A model generated the notes under the pieces. It was not told the DNA's origin and did no database searches. It saw nothing but the letters and a program-made list of their open reading frames with translations. Shown here piece by piece: positions 13,000 to 25,649 of a stretch of DNA of 64,000 bases. The DNA comes from Polytrichum commune (lineage: Eukaryota > Streptophyta > Polytrichopsida > Polytrichales > Polytrichaceae). Positions within the stretch are counted from its first letter, which is position 1, and the number at the start of each line of letters is the position of its first letter. The DNA lies in contig OX485804.1 of the NCBI GenBank assembly GCA_950295325.1, positions 18,974,001 through 19,038,000 of the forward strand, given 5' to 3'. A program made the position numbers and the translations under genes.

Positions 13000-13920
13000 T
13001 TCACATAAAATATTTGAATGTAGTGTTTTCCAACTATCAAATTCTCCCTAGGGTGCTCTTAAACTCAAACTACCGTCACAGGATTACACCGTGCACCATT
13101 TTGAGGTTAAATTTGCCGCTGTCCCCGAGGAATGCAAGTCCAAAAAGGGCATTGGATCATTGAAGGGCTAAGATATGATGCTTTCCAAAGAAAAGGCCAG
13201 AAAAATTGCTCCGCCTCCAAATTCCACTTTCAAAAGATGATGGCATCGCATCAACATCAACATCACAAATTCAAGCTAAGTTTCTGACAGGTCGCCATCG
13301 CTTCAAATTTTTAGCTCCCAAGGCATGATGATCAAAAATATTAAATGCGGAAATTGGCATGCAAATGGGAGTGTGTGTAATTATCTCACAACACACTACC
13401 CTCCTCCCAGCCCACTAATTGTTACCCATTAGAATAAATTCATGGGACCCAACTCCACAAAAAGCTGTAGCAAATCATCACAAAAACCTATTCAAAAACA
13501 AGCACTGGACTCACACTCGAAGCAGAGAAAAGATGCAAGTGCAAGAAATGGGCAAGGTTTGAACAATGATACAAGGCACACTACCCAATGAAATGCAATG
13601 ATCTATAGCGTTACAAAGAACCAACGATGCCCGTCAATTGATGCTTGCAATCTGTCAAATAATGTAGTTGTTGCATCGTATCAATTTCTGGAAGGGAAGA
13701 AATTGGTCTTGAATTGAAGTGGCGGCTTACCCAATGGAATGTGCCATGGCCTTGCATGCATCAACAACAACAACGACACCTCCTGAGGCTTGCAAGATGT
13801 ATGTAGATAGGTGATGTAGTTGAAGGAGATCCCTCTTGTGTGTGCTTTTCTATGGACTGAAGGAGAGTTGGAGATGATGAAGGGAATAGTTTTTGAGAAA
13901 TTTGGGAGCATGAAAGAAGT

Positions 13921-13961
<41 letters not shown>

Positions 13962-14110
13962 GCGTTGTAACCAACAACTGTATCATGGGTTTCGGTGGGG
14001 TTTGGGGGAGCCTATTACCGCGGTTTTGCAAAATTTGGACATATTCATGCCTATTTGGTGTGGAGCGCACTAATTTTATGGACATGAAACATGTTAGTGG
14101 CTAAAACTCA
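13000..14110. other. Probable 5' region of the minus-strand gene
   Basis: The missing first exon should lie here or further right. Short minus-strand ORFs exist (for example 13681-14085 and one with an ATG near 13245), but none could be joined in phase to the exon that starts at 12955. A (GT)n run interrupts the right part. No promoter motif is convincing. Confidence 0.3.
13923..13955. repeat. (TG)n microsatellite
   Basis: A pure TG dinucleotide run of about 16 units. The His-Thr/Val-Cys ORFs read through it on both strands are repeat translations, not genes. Confidence 0.95.
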
Positions 14111-16640
14111 AAGAAGCTCTTAAAAGCTTTCGGGTTACATTCCAAGTGGGAATCCGTCTTAGATTTTTTCTAGTTTCTTAGTTTTCTTATAGTTAACTTT
14201 AATGCATGTTGAACCGAGATAAATTGAATCTAGAGAGACATCACCTCTCAGTGTTTATATGGTGTCTCAAAAGAAACACGGCACCAACACCAAGTTGTTG
14301 TTGTCTCACTTTTGCAGCACTAAAACTAACAATATGGGTACAAACCTACTATTTCATTGATCTCGCTTCAATTGCCAACAAATTGAACTGAAATCATGAT
14401 AGGTTTTTGTGTTCATTATTAGCTTGGCTCAGCTTAGATTGAGGAGTTGTGTTTTTGTGTTTGATATTTGATTGTTGTTGAGTCATGGTCCTTTGAGATT
14501 TAAAAAAAAAAGCATGCTCCTCCTCCCAACCTAACTGTGTGAACTCATGCATGGCCAATCACCACCTTCCTAATCCAAACAAGCCTAAAGACGGCCACTT
14601 GTCGCTGCCCAAATTACATGGCCCGCAAACCCCTCACCCCCCCCCCCCCCAACCAATCAAAAAATTCCTCCTAACATTAAATCCCAACATGTCCCGCATG
14701 GCTAAGCGGGGGAGAGACACACTACTTATTGGCATGTGCATTAGGATGTGGAGCAAAGGTTGACTATGAAACATGGCCATGCACTATGGGCATGGAGTTT
14801 GGCCGTGAACCCCTTGGCCATACGTCATGAATCATGGAGGCTAAACATGAACATGGACCTTGGTCATGATGCAAATTTGAGTGTGGCCCTTGTAACTTTT
14901 ACTAACCCCTTTCTAATCTTTCATCTTGGGTTGTGCATGCTCCCGAAGTGACAACTCCCGTGTCATATTCGCATGGGACCCAATATCATAAGTGGAAATT
15001 GATTGGAAGTTGACCATGTGGTATTGTATAATAATGCATATGATATGTGAACAATAGTGACTAAAAAATGTTGTATTTTGACAAGTAAAGATACCCTTAG
15101 CCGAAGGTAACATTAAATCAAAGAAACCTCATTGAAATTATTTGAGGTTTGCCTTAGGCCTTGGGAGTGACTCATTATGCAGTAGCATATGATTCCACAA
15201 CTTAACCCTTAAAGGATGCAAGGTCTCGATACACAACCACATACATATTTTATACGAGCCTTGCCAAGTTCAAAATTTGTATTTGCTATACTTGTGGATT
15301 TGAAATCTCTTTTAAGCATTGTCTTATGTCAAGGATAAAATATAAACATACTTGTACTTGACATTGACGACCAAAATACCACCTAAGTATTTACATCTAA
15401 AGGCACCCAATCTTCATATTAAAACTTACATCTTCATTTATATCAAGACACTCAACATATTTTAATATGCACTTGAAGAATAAGTTATCTTCAAGTAGAA
15501 CAACTTATGACATAATTAGCTTGAAGTAGAACTATGTAGCCAAACACATGTTTTGGACCCATAGAAAGGCCCAATTCAAGTCTCTCATATGCTTAAAGGG
15601 TGAAAAGGAACTACCATATATTTATGACAACTTGCACACCCATCACAACTCGTGCAATCCAAGTTGGGAAGACTTTATTGAGGTACATCATGTGGAGGTA
15701 CAAGGATATTGATAATCACGTATCGTATTTTAAGAGAGAAGAGAAGAAACACTGACCATGCGATCAGCGTGATTGGAATGCCCGTTCGACCCACCCTTGG
15801 TATGGTATTAAAACATATGATGAATGCACAATAACATATGACAATTATGCAATAAGTTGTTGAAAACGATTGAATTGACACTTTTTATGTGTATCATAAA
15901 GTTTCATATTACAAGCCATTATAGTGTCAAATTGTGGCCTTAACTTGAAGTATGCAAAGACTGGAATACAAAAATTCCAAGGCTCGCAAGCAAGCGGGGT
16001 TGGAGAAGTGACTACAACTACGCCAAAATCCATTTGTCTTGAAGTGTACATATTATATAATTAATGCAAGGTGGAAGGGCAAATAATATATTTCGTCTAT
16101 GAAGTGAAGGTCACACTAATTGTGTCATAGATTTTTGGTTTGGTAGGTGAGTGGCATAGGCACAACTTCCCCAAGAGGCACGCAAGCTAATCAAGAAGAA
16201 GAAACGCTGACCATGTGATCAGCGTGATTGGAATGCCCGTTCGACCCACCCTTGGCATTAACCCCTCAGGGCATAATACTAGTGGTGCAGGACTACTAAC
16301 CCCTCTCGGGGTGGGCACTATAGTGACACACTATACTAGTTCCTAGCTAGCCACTAGTGCCTTGAGGATACCGGACATGGAATCCCCCCAAAGGGCTTTG
16401 AGGTACTCATATAACAAGGTCCAAGGACCCCCCACCATAGTCGGGTGGACTCGAAAGCTAATCACTATCATAGAGGCCGCTCTATCCCATCTTTACTAAT
16501 GCTAGAATGTAGTTTCCACGTGGGATTCAAGAGGGTCTTAACCAATGTAGGATTGGCACGTGACAAATTCTGAGGAAAAACAATCAAATTTTGTTGAAAT
16601 AGAGAGCCCTTTATGGTATGCCATCATTTACATGCACTTC
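14110..16640. other. Intergenic, no gene recognised
   Basis: Only short ORFs without family features. A segment of about 55 bp occurs twice, near 15753 and 16206 (GATCAGCGTGATTGGAATGC...GACCCACCCTTGG). The second copy abuts a SINE-body fragment at 16255-16450. Confidence 0.5.
16255..16455 (-). mobile_element. SINE body fragment (tRNA-headed family), minus strand
   Basis: It is the reverse complement of part of the SINE at 51126-51530. Shared pieces include CTAGTTCCTAGCTAGCCACT, CCGGACATGG, and CCAAAGGGCTTTGAGGTAC. The head with pol III boxes is missing, so it is a truncated copy. Confidence 0.75.
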
Positions 16641-16647
16641 TAATTAA

Positions 16648-17146
16648 GGGTCACTTCACACACGAGACTAAGAGCCCATGACCTTTGTACTTCAAGCACT
16701 ATGATTGGTGGAAAAGGTGGAGTTGGTCCAAGTTCACTTCACACTTCGCTTGAGAGACCGACAGAGTATGTGAATGCAAGATGGATGTATAGTCTACATG
16801 GATTCCTACATGGCACTGAATGGATCATGTTTCATGGTCACTTGAATTGTTTTCAAAAACTACCTCTTGGAGGTATTCCTAACATAAAACCAGAAGACCA
16901 TGGCACTCCGAATGCTCACAACCATTGGTATATTCTATATTGTCATGTGTGAGGAACCGCATGACTAAAAATTTATTGAAATAGAATTTGGTTGAGGGCC
17001 CGGTCACATATGACTTCACACTACACTTGAGGATCCGTGACCACACCACATGATTTTGGAGATGTCTTGGGACGGCCTTTGGGCACTTTCTTTTGAGCTC
17101 TCCCAATTTCATGGTCACAGCTCTTGGCTCATTTGTGAAGTGACCC
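16648..17146. mobile_element. Tourist-like MITE copy A
   Basis: A 499-bp element with ends GGGTCACTTCACACACGAG and the inverted CTCATTTGTGAAGTGACCC. It shares full length with copies at 18072, 30392, 34683 and 42126. Flanks are TAA/TAC, an imperfect 3-bp duplication of TWA type. The TWA target and GG(G)NC ends are typical of PIF/Harbinger (Tourist) MITEs. The ORFs inside are not genes. Confidence 0.8.
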
Positions 17147-17149
17147 TAC

Positions 17150-18070
17150 AATTAGCTTTGGACGGGCTTGGGATACATGTCTTGAAGGCCCAGCCTAACC
17201 TAGCAAGTCATGAAAGATTATCACGGTTTGGTCACCGGTTCACCAAAGGTGTGCAAATTTGGCCCACCTTCATTGCCAGGCCAAAACTTGGTTCACTTTT
17301 TGCATAAGCTTAAGAACTCAACTACTATAAATCAACCTATGTTTCACTCTTGGAGTTTAACCCCTAATTAAGTGTCTTGAATAGAGGCCCAACCTAGGCC
17401 TCTCCAAGCAAAAAGTAGTGTATTTGAGCTACATGCTTTCATTTTTAGGTAACCGTGTCAAGAATGATCCTATCTAAAATCAATTTACTCTTCAAATGCA
17501 ATATATGATTAAGTTAAACATTTTGATGTCATTAAAGATTTAAGTCTAGCATGGATGCCCTTGAATGCAAACACACACGTTGTATTTTGGTTATCAATGT
17601 CTAATATGAACATATATTTTGTATTTTTTTTCTTGACATGTATGTAACAAGGTTACAAACACGTAGATATATAAATATGATTTTTGAACTTAATGAAACC
17701 CATATGAATTGTTTATATGGATGTATATCGAGACCCCAAGCCTTTCAAGGGTTAGGAGTAACTTTATCATGAAGTGACTCAACTTGTCTCCATGTGTCCT
17801 TCATTTCCATTAGTTCACCACACCTTTTTGTGGACAACTCATCAATGATCAAGATTCAAAACTTCCAAAAAGTTTGCACTAACTTATTTCTAACATGTTC
17901 TTAAGAAAAAAAAGTGCACAAATTTCCGTATGTATAATAATTGGACAATGTAAGATACATGGTGCTAATTCTATCCACCCTTCTAAAAGCATTCCTAATG
18001 CACATCTTCTAATCCCAAAACGGGAGCACACCTTAAATCCTCCGAATGTCTACCAACACACATCAATCTT
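17150..18070. other. Intergenic, no gene recognised
   Basis: AT-rich sequence between two Tourist-like MITEs. Only short ORFs, no recognisable domain or RNA gene. Confidence 0.5.
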
Positions 18071-18071
18071 A

Positions 18072-18570
18072 GGGCCACTTCACACTCGAGACTGAGAGCC
18101 CGTGACCATTGCACTTCAAGCACACTCATTGGTGGAAAAGGTGGAGCCGGTCCAAGTTCACTTCACACTACACTTGAGGTATCAACGGCGTATGTGATTG
18201 CAAGATGGATGTAATGTCAACATGGATTCCTACATGGCATCGAATGGATCATGTTTCATGGTCACTTGGACTGTTTTCAAAAACCACCTCTTTAAGGTAG
18301 GCCTACCACAAAATCGGGTGACCATGGCACTCCGAACACTCACAACCATTGATTTATTTTATTTTATCATGTGTGAGGACCTGCATGAATAGAAATTCAT
18401 TGAAATAGCATTTGGTTGAGGGCCCGGTCACATATGACTTCACATTACACTTGAGGGTCCGTGACCACACTACATAATTTTGGAGGTGTGTTGGGACGGC
18501 CTTTGGACACTTTCTTTTGGGCTCTCACAATTTCATGGTCACGGCTCTTGGCTCGTGTGTGAAGTGGCCC
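18072..18570. mobile_element. Tourist-like MITE copy B
   Basis: Begins GGGCCACTTCACACTCGAG after TTA (18069-18071) and ends GTGTGTGAAGTGGCCC. It has the same length and layout as copy A. The right flank is CCA, so the right target copy has mutated or been lost. Confidence 0.8.
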
Positions 18571-18574
18571 CCAA

Positions 18575-21345
18575 TTCGTAGTGTTTCCAAGTCCAATTAG
18601 TTAAATGTTGCAACCCTTCAGTTTTTCTTTATGAAATTGGAGAATACTCTACATATTCCTCTAAAAGGATCAGTAATTTTCCAGAAGTCTTAAACCTCGA
18701 CTGGTTATTTCTCAAACTCAACCAGTACATCTGTAATTAGCGGATGGTTCTCCCCATTCTAGTATTTCAAGGCTCCCCTCTAATCGTTGCCTCAAATTGT
18801 TGTTATACTCAACCTCTAACTTGTGATGAAGTACAAAGTAAGTGTGCCTAATTTAGTTGTTTTTCTTAATCAAACATCTAAGGTCGAGATATTCATAGTC
18901 AACCATGTCCATTTAACCACTCACTAGGGTCATGTAATGCCGACATGGATGAGATCTATGTTTTTTTAGGCAAACAGAGGTAAGGTTTATATGGTGGCAA
19001 CTTGTGGTTGATTATCCTCATAAAAGTTTTGACAGCTGGCATAACCAAGTTTTAGCATTTAGATGAGTGGTTATGGGGTAACTTATAAATCGATTATGTG
19101 TAACCTTAAACTTCACCGCTTCAAAATTTGTAGCAATTTCCATATTCATGGAAAATTAAATTAAATTTTGCATTCTCCTTTAAATATGTTTCCGTTTGCA
19201 AGAAAAATAATTCCACTCTACTACTCCTCCTAAACAGTTGCAAACTCTCTTATTTTATCGGTTATAGATGCCTCGCCCTTATATTTGAGTGATGGGTGGT
19301 TAGGTGCATGGCTAAGATTAAAAACCATGAAGACATGTGTCTAAAATATATTGGACTACATTTGCAAAACACTTTAACCATTCTAAGTTTAACAATCAAC
19401 ATAATTGAGGGGACCTATGTGATTTTTTTATGGCCCACTGCCTATGGGCCCATGGGCATTGATAATTCATAATAATTTGAGATTAAACCCAAGATTTTAT
19501 TAAATTGATCATGGCTTCTTTTATATACATCTGCAAGTGCACATAATTTACACCATGAAGAAAATGAGTAGTATAAGGTGTCAAACAACACAAAGTAACC
19601 AAATATGGTATGTTAAATGTCGTGTTATTGAGGTTTTCAAGAAATTGCCTATTTCAATGTAAAAGGGGGCATTCACGTTTGGGGTACTACTTTTGGGTGT
19701 CTAACGGTTTAAGGATTGTTTTAGACAACTTTACATACTTGGTGTGCTTAGATTTGTATTGTGGAGCATGTTTTGGATCATACCTACATTTCGTACTCCA
19801 TATTGAGTACACCAACAAAGTTAATTTACGAGGAATAGGGTCATCTAAGATATCATTTTGATTCCTTAAAGGACATTCATGGGTGCTGTCAAAATTGTTC
19901 ACCTTAGGATCAAGGAATGAAAAGGACAACAAAAAATAATCGAAACGATCCCAATTTTTTTCCTCACAATCATCGTTCAAGTGTGTACCAATGGAACCAA
20001 AAATGTATTACATACCAATTGTATAACTTTACATGTGGTACCAAACATGGCCAACAATACACAAAATCATGGCTACATGAAAAAGGAACGTTTAGTATTA
20101 GAGTTGGACATTAAAAAAATATATGTATGGACACATGACACTTACACCAAGGTACTAGGATGCAAAACAGAAGAAAAAAAATGACCTCTGATGTACACTT
20201 GAATAGTAAAAATTGCCATTGATGTGGCCCAAACAAGTCATATGACCTCTTTACAAGTTTTATGACTTATCTACTCATTTCATAGGGAATTTATCCATTA
20301 TTGGTGATTATTTAATAATAAATAATATCTTTCTTGATAAAGCCTATGAACTACATACTTATCTATTTAAAATTTATTGATCAAATAATAATAAATCATG
20401 ATAAACGCCGAGATCCAATGCGACATAGTCCTTAAGTCCTTTGTCCCAAAAGTAGTACCCCAACCGTGAATGGACCCAAAATGTGTATATATAATGAAGA
20501 TACGTAAAGATGAAAGAAATTTTGTATATGTGTGCATAATGTTCCACAAGGTTCGCTTGGATTTTTCAAATTATTAATCACATGGAACCTTAAAGACATG
20601 TGGGTCCCATCCCTTATGCGCATTTAGTACCTCTATTATATGACAAATTAGGCCTAAAAATGTCATATCACAAAGTGTCATAATCATAAGATGCACATAA
20701 CTAGCTAAAACTAAGTGCCATAATCCAGGCGAGGAAAGTTAGCTAGCTGAAGTTAGTTAATAACTAGCTAGATTTTGAATGTAATATCAGTGGAATGAAT
20801 AATGTCATTACACACAAACGGTCATCTCTTAGACCTGGACTTGTTGGACCATCAATGTTTTTGAAATTGAACATGAGCCAAATGTCACATAATCTCCGGT
20901 TTGGAACACCTTGATTTCATCTTGTCCTGAATTGCCTGATGACATTGACAATTCCGATGATAATGAAAATGAAAGAAGAAGAAGAAGAAGAAGAAGAATC
21001 ACTAGTGCTAGTCAAAAGTGAGGAAGCCGACTATACATGCTCATTTTAAGCCTTTCAATTTCCTTGCACAACAACATGAAAATACAGAGCCAACCGAGAG
21101 CAAAACAACCAAATATATATATTATTTGGTTTTGTTTGAATGGATATCTCTCTAATTTAGAATGAATATCCATGTCACAACTTTTTAGCTAGTCAAAGTT
21201 GAGTGAAAATGAGAGTTCCAGAAAATCTAGGTAGCTAAAGCTAAGTAAGAATCCTAGGTTTGGTGAACTTAGCTAGCTAAACTTAAGTGACAAAAAGGGG
21301 CCCAAAAAAAGTAGCTAGGTGATGCTAGTTGGCCAATTGTCCAAG
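18575..21345. other. Intergenic, repeat-rich, no gene recognised
   Basis: Holds a 150-bp segment (about 18885-19035) repeated in inverted orientation at 38415-38580. Further right are pieces rich in CTAGCTA motifs (20695-21320) and a (GAA)n run at 20974-20999. ORFs are below 100 codons with no family features. Confidence 0.5.
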
Positions 21346-21347
21346 GT

Positions 21348-21700
21348 CAGTATTAGTGTTGTCATATGGTATTTAATGTCACTATAGTAACTTTTCGGAT
21401 GACACTATTTATGAATAAGTGAACAATATGAGTTCATCCACTGCCCAAACCCTACCTTCTCTTGTGAGCAACTTGTGATGAAATATTATCATGGATGATT
21501 GAAGTTTGGATGAATAGTCACTTGGTAACTTGGTAAGTGACAGTAATTGCATTACTGTAAACCTATAATGCCCAAAAAGTTTACAAGGAATGACAAATAA
21601 TGTTTGGTTAACATTTAATGTCAGTGACGCTATACTGCAGTTTACAATTAGTATCAAGCAAGACAATTAGAATTGGTGATACTAAATATTATATTTAGTG
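21348..21700. mobile_element. TA-flanked MITE, CACTAAA-type ends (empty-site copy)
   Basis: Homologous to the element at 43889-44891 but lacking its 629-bp internal insertion. The right end reads ...ACTAAATATTATATTTAGTG then TA. The left end is decayed (GTATTAGTGTTGTCATATGG). At 21479-21486 it keeps the uninterrupted site (AAATATTA) that is split by a hAT element in the other copy. Confidence 0.75.
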
Positions 21701-21709
21701 TAGTTCAAA

Positions 21710-22790
21710 GTGCAAGAAACAGAACTCGGACAAGCAAGTTTGCCTTGAGAAAGATACATTCAAAACGCTTGCAAACGCTTTTTGGCCTCTTAGGCATTCA
21801 AGATAGGGGTTAATTAATCATGTCAGCACTCTGGCAGCTCGGGCCAATTCCTTTACAAAAATTGCATCCGCATTTAGATCTGCTAATGCTGGAGTTCTAG
21901 TATTATCTCATATTTATAGCTACAACATTAACATACATGAGTGTAAATGCATATAGGTCTGATGATGTTGAAGATTACTGTAATTAGGGTAGGTCTCTAA
22001 GACAATTTCTAGTCTGGAGTTCTATGGAAGGCATGAATCGGCCCTCAATGAGCTATTGGAGAGGTTAAGTTATAATCCAACACCCAAGTGATGGAGATGA
22101 TCTGTATCCCTTCTCTTCTATCACTCCCCCCATGGCCTACTTCTAAAAGCAGAAATTAACTCCTAGTTCTGTCCATAAGCTTTGTATACCACTCCAGACA
22201 TAATAAATTGGTTGCAGAACTGCACTAACAGTGCAGTACAATCAGAACAATCACTAACTAAGAAGATTTAGAAAATATTCACAACTAATCACAACTAATT
22301 CAAATGTATGTGGATCCGTGATAAGCAGAATCTGTAGAGACATCACTGAAGAAACTTCATGCAAAGAAAGTGAACATTGTTCATCCTCAAAGTCCTCGTG
22401 GGTCCTTGACATGATAGAGACACGAGTTGTAAGAACAATCAAATCCTCTCTGGAACATCATTGTGAGTTAAAAGATGAATAATGCCTCAGTACATTTGGT
22501 TTGTTCACGTGACATAGCAATCCATCCTCCTGACAACTGTACCAGTACTGGACTCCACAGCCCCAAAGAATCCCATATTAACTGAGTGGACTCTGCACAA
22601 TGGTGGCATCTCAAACTTACCCAGAAGTTTACATTACTGACAATATCCAAGGATGCAAGTAGAGCAGTCACAGCAAGAGAGACAAAGGAGCTCCAACTGC
22701 TGCCCTTTCGATATGGAAAGAACTGCTTGTGTAATTAAAAAAATTCAACAATAACTGTGCTCGGCCATGAAGAGTCCCAATGTGGGAGTT
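21710..22790. other. No supported gene; both strands open at 22625-22735
   Basis: Around 22625-22735 the minus strand could encode a short hydrophobic exon (SFVSLAVTALLASLDIVS) with a strong GTAAGT donor. The plus strand is open too (ISKDASRAVTARETKEL). Neither could be placed in a gene. It may be part of the 3' region of the candidate gene ending at 22800. Confidence 0.3.
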
Positions 22791-22799
22791 CGACTGTGG

Positions 22800-22982
22800 C
22801 TAATCATTCACAGCCTCCAGAAAATTGTAGTACCTGTACAATGATAGAAAACACACTCCGTCACTATTTCCAGAACAAGCTAAAGACTTGACAATCTTAC
22901 TTGAACAATGGATTACAATTGTGAGCAAAGCAGATGATGTTCCCTTTCTTGATTGTGTCGATTTCCAGCGCCCTCAAGGACA
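22800..22982 (-). CDS. Candidate C-terminal exons of a minus-strand gene
   Basis: Two exons, 22982-22901 and 22833-22800, are joined by a GTAAGA donor and a TTGTACAG acceptor with matching phase. They encode an end resembling ALEIDTIKKGNIICFAH then NCNPLFKYYNFLEAVND and a TAG stop at 22800-22802. The family is not recognised. Upstream exons were not resolved. A plausible start region is the GC-rich island at 24.2-25.2 kb. The plus strand of the same stretch also has an open frame (QAKDLTILLEQWITIVSK) ending at a GTATGT donor (23011), so orientation is not certain. Confidence 0.35.
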
Positions 22983-23399
22983 CTTATATCATGAATGGAT
23001 GCAAGGTATGTAAGATAACTTCAAAAAAATGAAAGACAATTATGATTCCATACTGTTATGCATTCTGAGAAGACGACGGAGTCTGAGCAGGAGACTGAAG
23101 ACATAAAGAAATTTACTTTTGTATTTCTTTAGCTATGGCATCTTGTGGATAATAATTGGAATAGTTTGAATGTTTCATTTCAAAGAGAACAACACTTGCT
23201 CTACTTTCGCTGACTACTTATGGTCACTCTCACTCTGGTGTGTTCTATGTGAATCCCTAAACATCTCATCTAATCGCCAACTGCTTGCTGCCATTCATGT
23301 TCCTTGTTCAAATACAAGAGAAATTCCCATAGGCAAAGAATCAGAGAGGGAGTACAGCACAGAATCTTGTTTCAAATCCTCCACCTGTCCCTTACATAA

Positions 23400-24180
23400 A
23401 ATAAGCAGGCCTAATTCAGTGACTTGTCTTAAAAGGACACCAATAATTGAGTGGTGTATGGTTAGGTAGGGGTCCAATAAAACGGATACCAAAAAGACAT
23501 ATATTTAGAAGAGTGTGGACTATGTGCCTAAAATTTGCTAACCATCCCTCTTGATGGTCAACATAATCGCAGGACCTAAGTGACCATTTAATAAGCTCAA
23601 GAATCTTCACTTTGATAATAAATAAGGTATTCCAATGAGCTCCAAAAATTATGAGGAAAATGGCTACAGCCACGATTCCGATGTGTCAGTCATCTTGCAC
23701 TAGATGTCATTATGCATGCTTCATATCCTACAAGAAGTGGATGCAGAGCTAAAAGTGCCCGTTTAGGGCCTGCTTACCTTAGATAGATATACCAAAACGA
23801 CTGTACTTAACTAGACGGTGTCATCAAACACAATGGCAGCACCACATTCCATTTAAAGTGGATGTGCCTAATTCAGGGTCTCCTCTTGATCGGACACCTA
23901 AGACTATTTGAATGGTGAATGGCTCAGTGTAAATCTAAGAACATCACCAAAAAGGACATGTGATGAAAAGAGATTGGACTACGTCCTCGAAATTTGATAT
24001 TTTATACGAGAATCATCATTGTCATTATGAGGAAAGCGGCTATGGACAGAATTCGAATTTGCTAATCCTCTCGCACTAATTGCATGTTTCATATCCTACC
24101 CTACGAGGAGTGGGTGCAGAGAGAATAGTGTCCGTTTAAGACCCTAAACCTAAAACAAAAACACCTGAGGAGGCAACAAC
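23400..24180. repeat. Two copies of a dispersed repeat
   Basis: Related sequences near 23405-23760 and 23870-24140 share motifs such as CCTAATTCAGNGNCT, GGACACCNA, GACATGT...GATTGGACTA and GAGGAAANNGGCTA. Similar pieces recur near 19270, 26750, 27180, 39840, 51690 and 52840. It is a dispersed non-coding repeat with unclear ends. Confidence 0.5.
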
Positions 24181-24225
24181 AAAAAGATAACCCACCCCCA
24201 GATCAGGTATCGCAGGTTACTTACC

Positions 24226-25195
24226 AGGAGGCAATGTTGGTGCCGCAATACAGAGTCATCAAGTTGAGGAGAGAAGAGAGTCGTCTCCAACCGGATGAAA
24301 TTCATTCACTTCTCCTGGGACTGTTCCTCCTCTGCTCTCCCAACCTCATTCGAGTCGGCTGGCGTTGAAGCTTGCACGGGAGAGGAAGCGGTCAGCGAGG
24401 CCAGCAACAGCCCTGCCGCTGAGCCCCCGGCTCCCATGGCTGTCGTCACTGCAGCTGCCACCGCAGGGGCCGTTCTAACTGATATAGACGACCACATGCT
24501 GCCAAGCATGAGTTAACACTCCACAAACCTCGTTAAAGAACCGGTACGAATTCGAGCCTCCCCGGACCGGATGAGTCGCTCAACTAAGTTATTTACGCAC
24601 CGTCAACTGCTCGTCCACTTTGAAGACACGGATAAACGAACGAATGAGTGAACGAGTGAACGAATGAACGAAAGAACTTGCCAACGCTGTCTTGAGAAAA
24701 GAAACAAAACGCTGAGGTGCTGTTGTTGCAACAACACTCTCCAGAGAGAGTCTCACATTGCTCTCATGCAAGAAGACAATAATACTACTGCAGCAACAGC
24801 GTGCGTGCACAGAAACTTGAGCCTACACGCAACCATGGGCCTACACCGCAATGAGAACACTATAATGTCGCGCTTCCCGCACTTATCACCGAATCACGCG
24901 ATTCCGAGAATATAAAGTGACCAAACAAAAATCTGGTTTTTTGCAGCAGACAGTCGAGGAGTTGGACTAGAAGGCGATCGATCCTCGACCCATCCGCAGA
25001 AAGAGGGACGATCTAAGTACGAGTCCTGCTGCCGCGGCAAGCAGGATTTGTGCAACCAGCAAGCTTCCAACGCGGGAGACACGCGAAGGGAAGCCTCGAA
25101 GGTCGTCTATTGCGCGGGTCGGCCTGCCGCACCCCTTTCCATCGAGACCCGGCCCGTCCTGCCCTTCTTCACCGGTAGATACTAGATAGCTTACC
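24226..25195. promoter_or_regulatory. GC-rich island, possible bidirectional promoter / first exons
   Basis: This roughly 1-kb stretch is clearly richer in GC and CpG than its neighbours. Minus-strand ORFs include an Ala-rich one at 24509-24306 (APAVAAAVTTAMGAGGSAAG) that would suit a transit or hydrophobic leader. A strong minus-strand donor (GTAAGT) lies near 24227. A tandem of CGAACGAATGA-like motifs sits at 24633-24670. This fits the 5' end of the candidate minus-strand gene that ends at 22800, but no exon chain could be completed. Confidence 0.35.
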
Positions 25196-25299
25196 ATAAG
25201 GTAAATCGGTGTTAATGGAATGGAATGAAATTGCTATATAAAGTCCTGGTAGCCAAAAGGCTTGTGTAATGAGTGAGGTCCGAGAGATAGGGCATTAAG

Positions 25300-25640
25300 G
25301 TATGTGATTTGGTTCCATTTTCATGCTCTCCAACTTCTACTAGTTAGATTTACATAATTAACGAAATCCGTGTTGCATCAACAAGTCTACGATGAAACAT
25401 TTGCAAAAATCAGATTGAAAATCGGACCTCCTTTCATTTAGTTACGGTTATCATAAGTGTATAGTATGTTTGCTGATTTATTAAGTGGATACATAAGTCC
25501 TCCTAATTGTGTTCACTATTGGGTGTAGAGTAGTTGTTTGTATTTGAGGACCTAGTCCAATCTATTTTAAACATGTGATTTATGATGTTTGCTCTTTGAT
25601 CCTCACCGAACCACATACCAACCAAAACTAAGTGTTTGAT
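25300..25640. repeat. Dispersed repeat, pair with 54880-55180
   Basis: About 340 bp is shared in direct orientation with 54880-55180: CTCCAACTTCTACT, CTACGATGAA, ATTGAAAATC, GTTCACTATTG, GTCCAATCT and TTTGNTCCTCACC in the same order. Non-coding; class unknown. Confidence 0.65.
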
Positions 25641-25649
25641 TAAGAAAAC

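Noticed and set aside
13681-14104. ORFs of 134 and 94 codons on the two strands
   Set aside because: Both read through the (TG)n microsatellite; no splice-phase link to the neighbouring gene and no family features.
24295-24516. Plus-strand ORF in the GC-rich island
   Set aside because: Antisense mirror of the Ala-rich minus-strand ORF; high GC leaves both strands open, and no downstream plus-strand exons could be joined.
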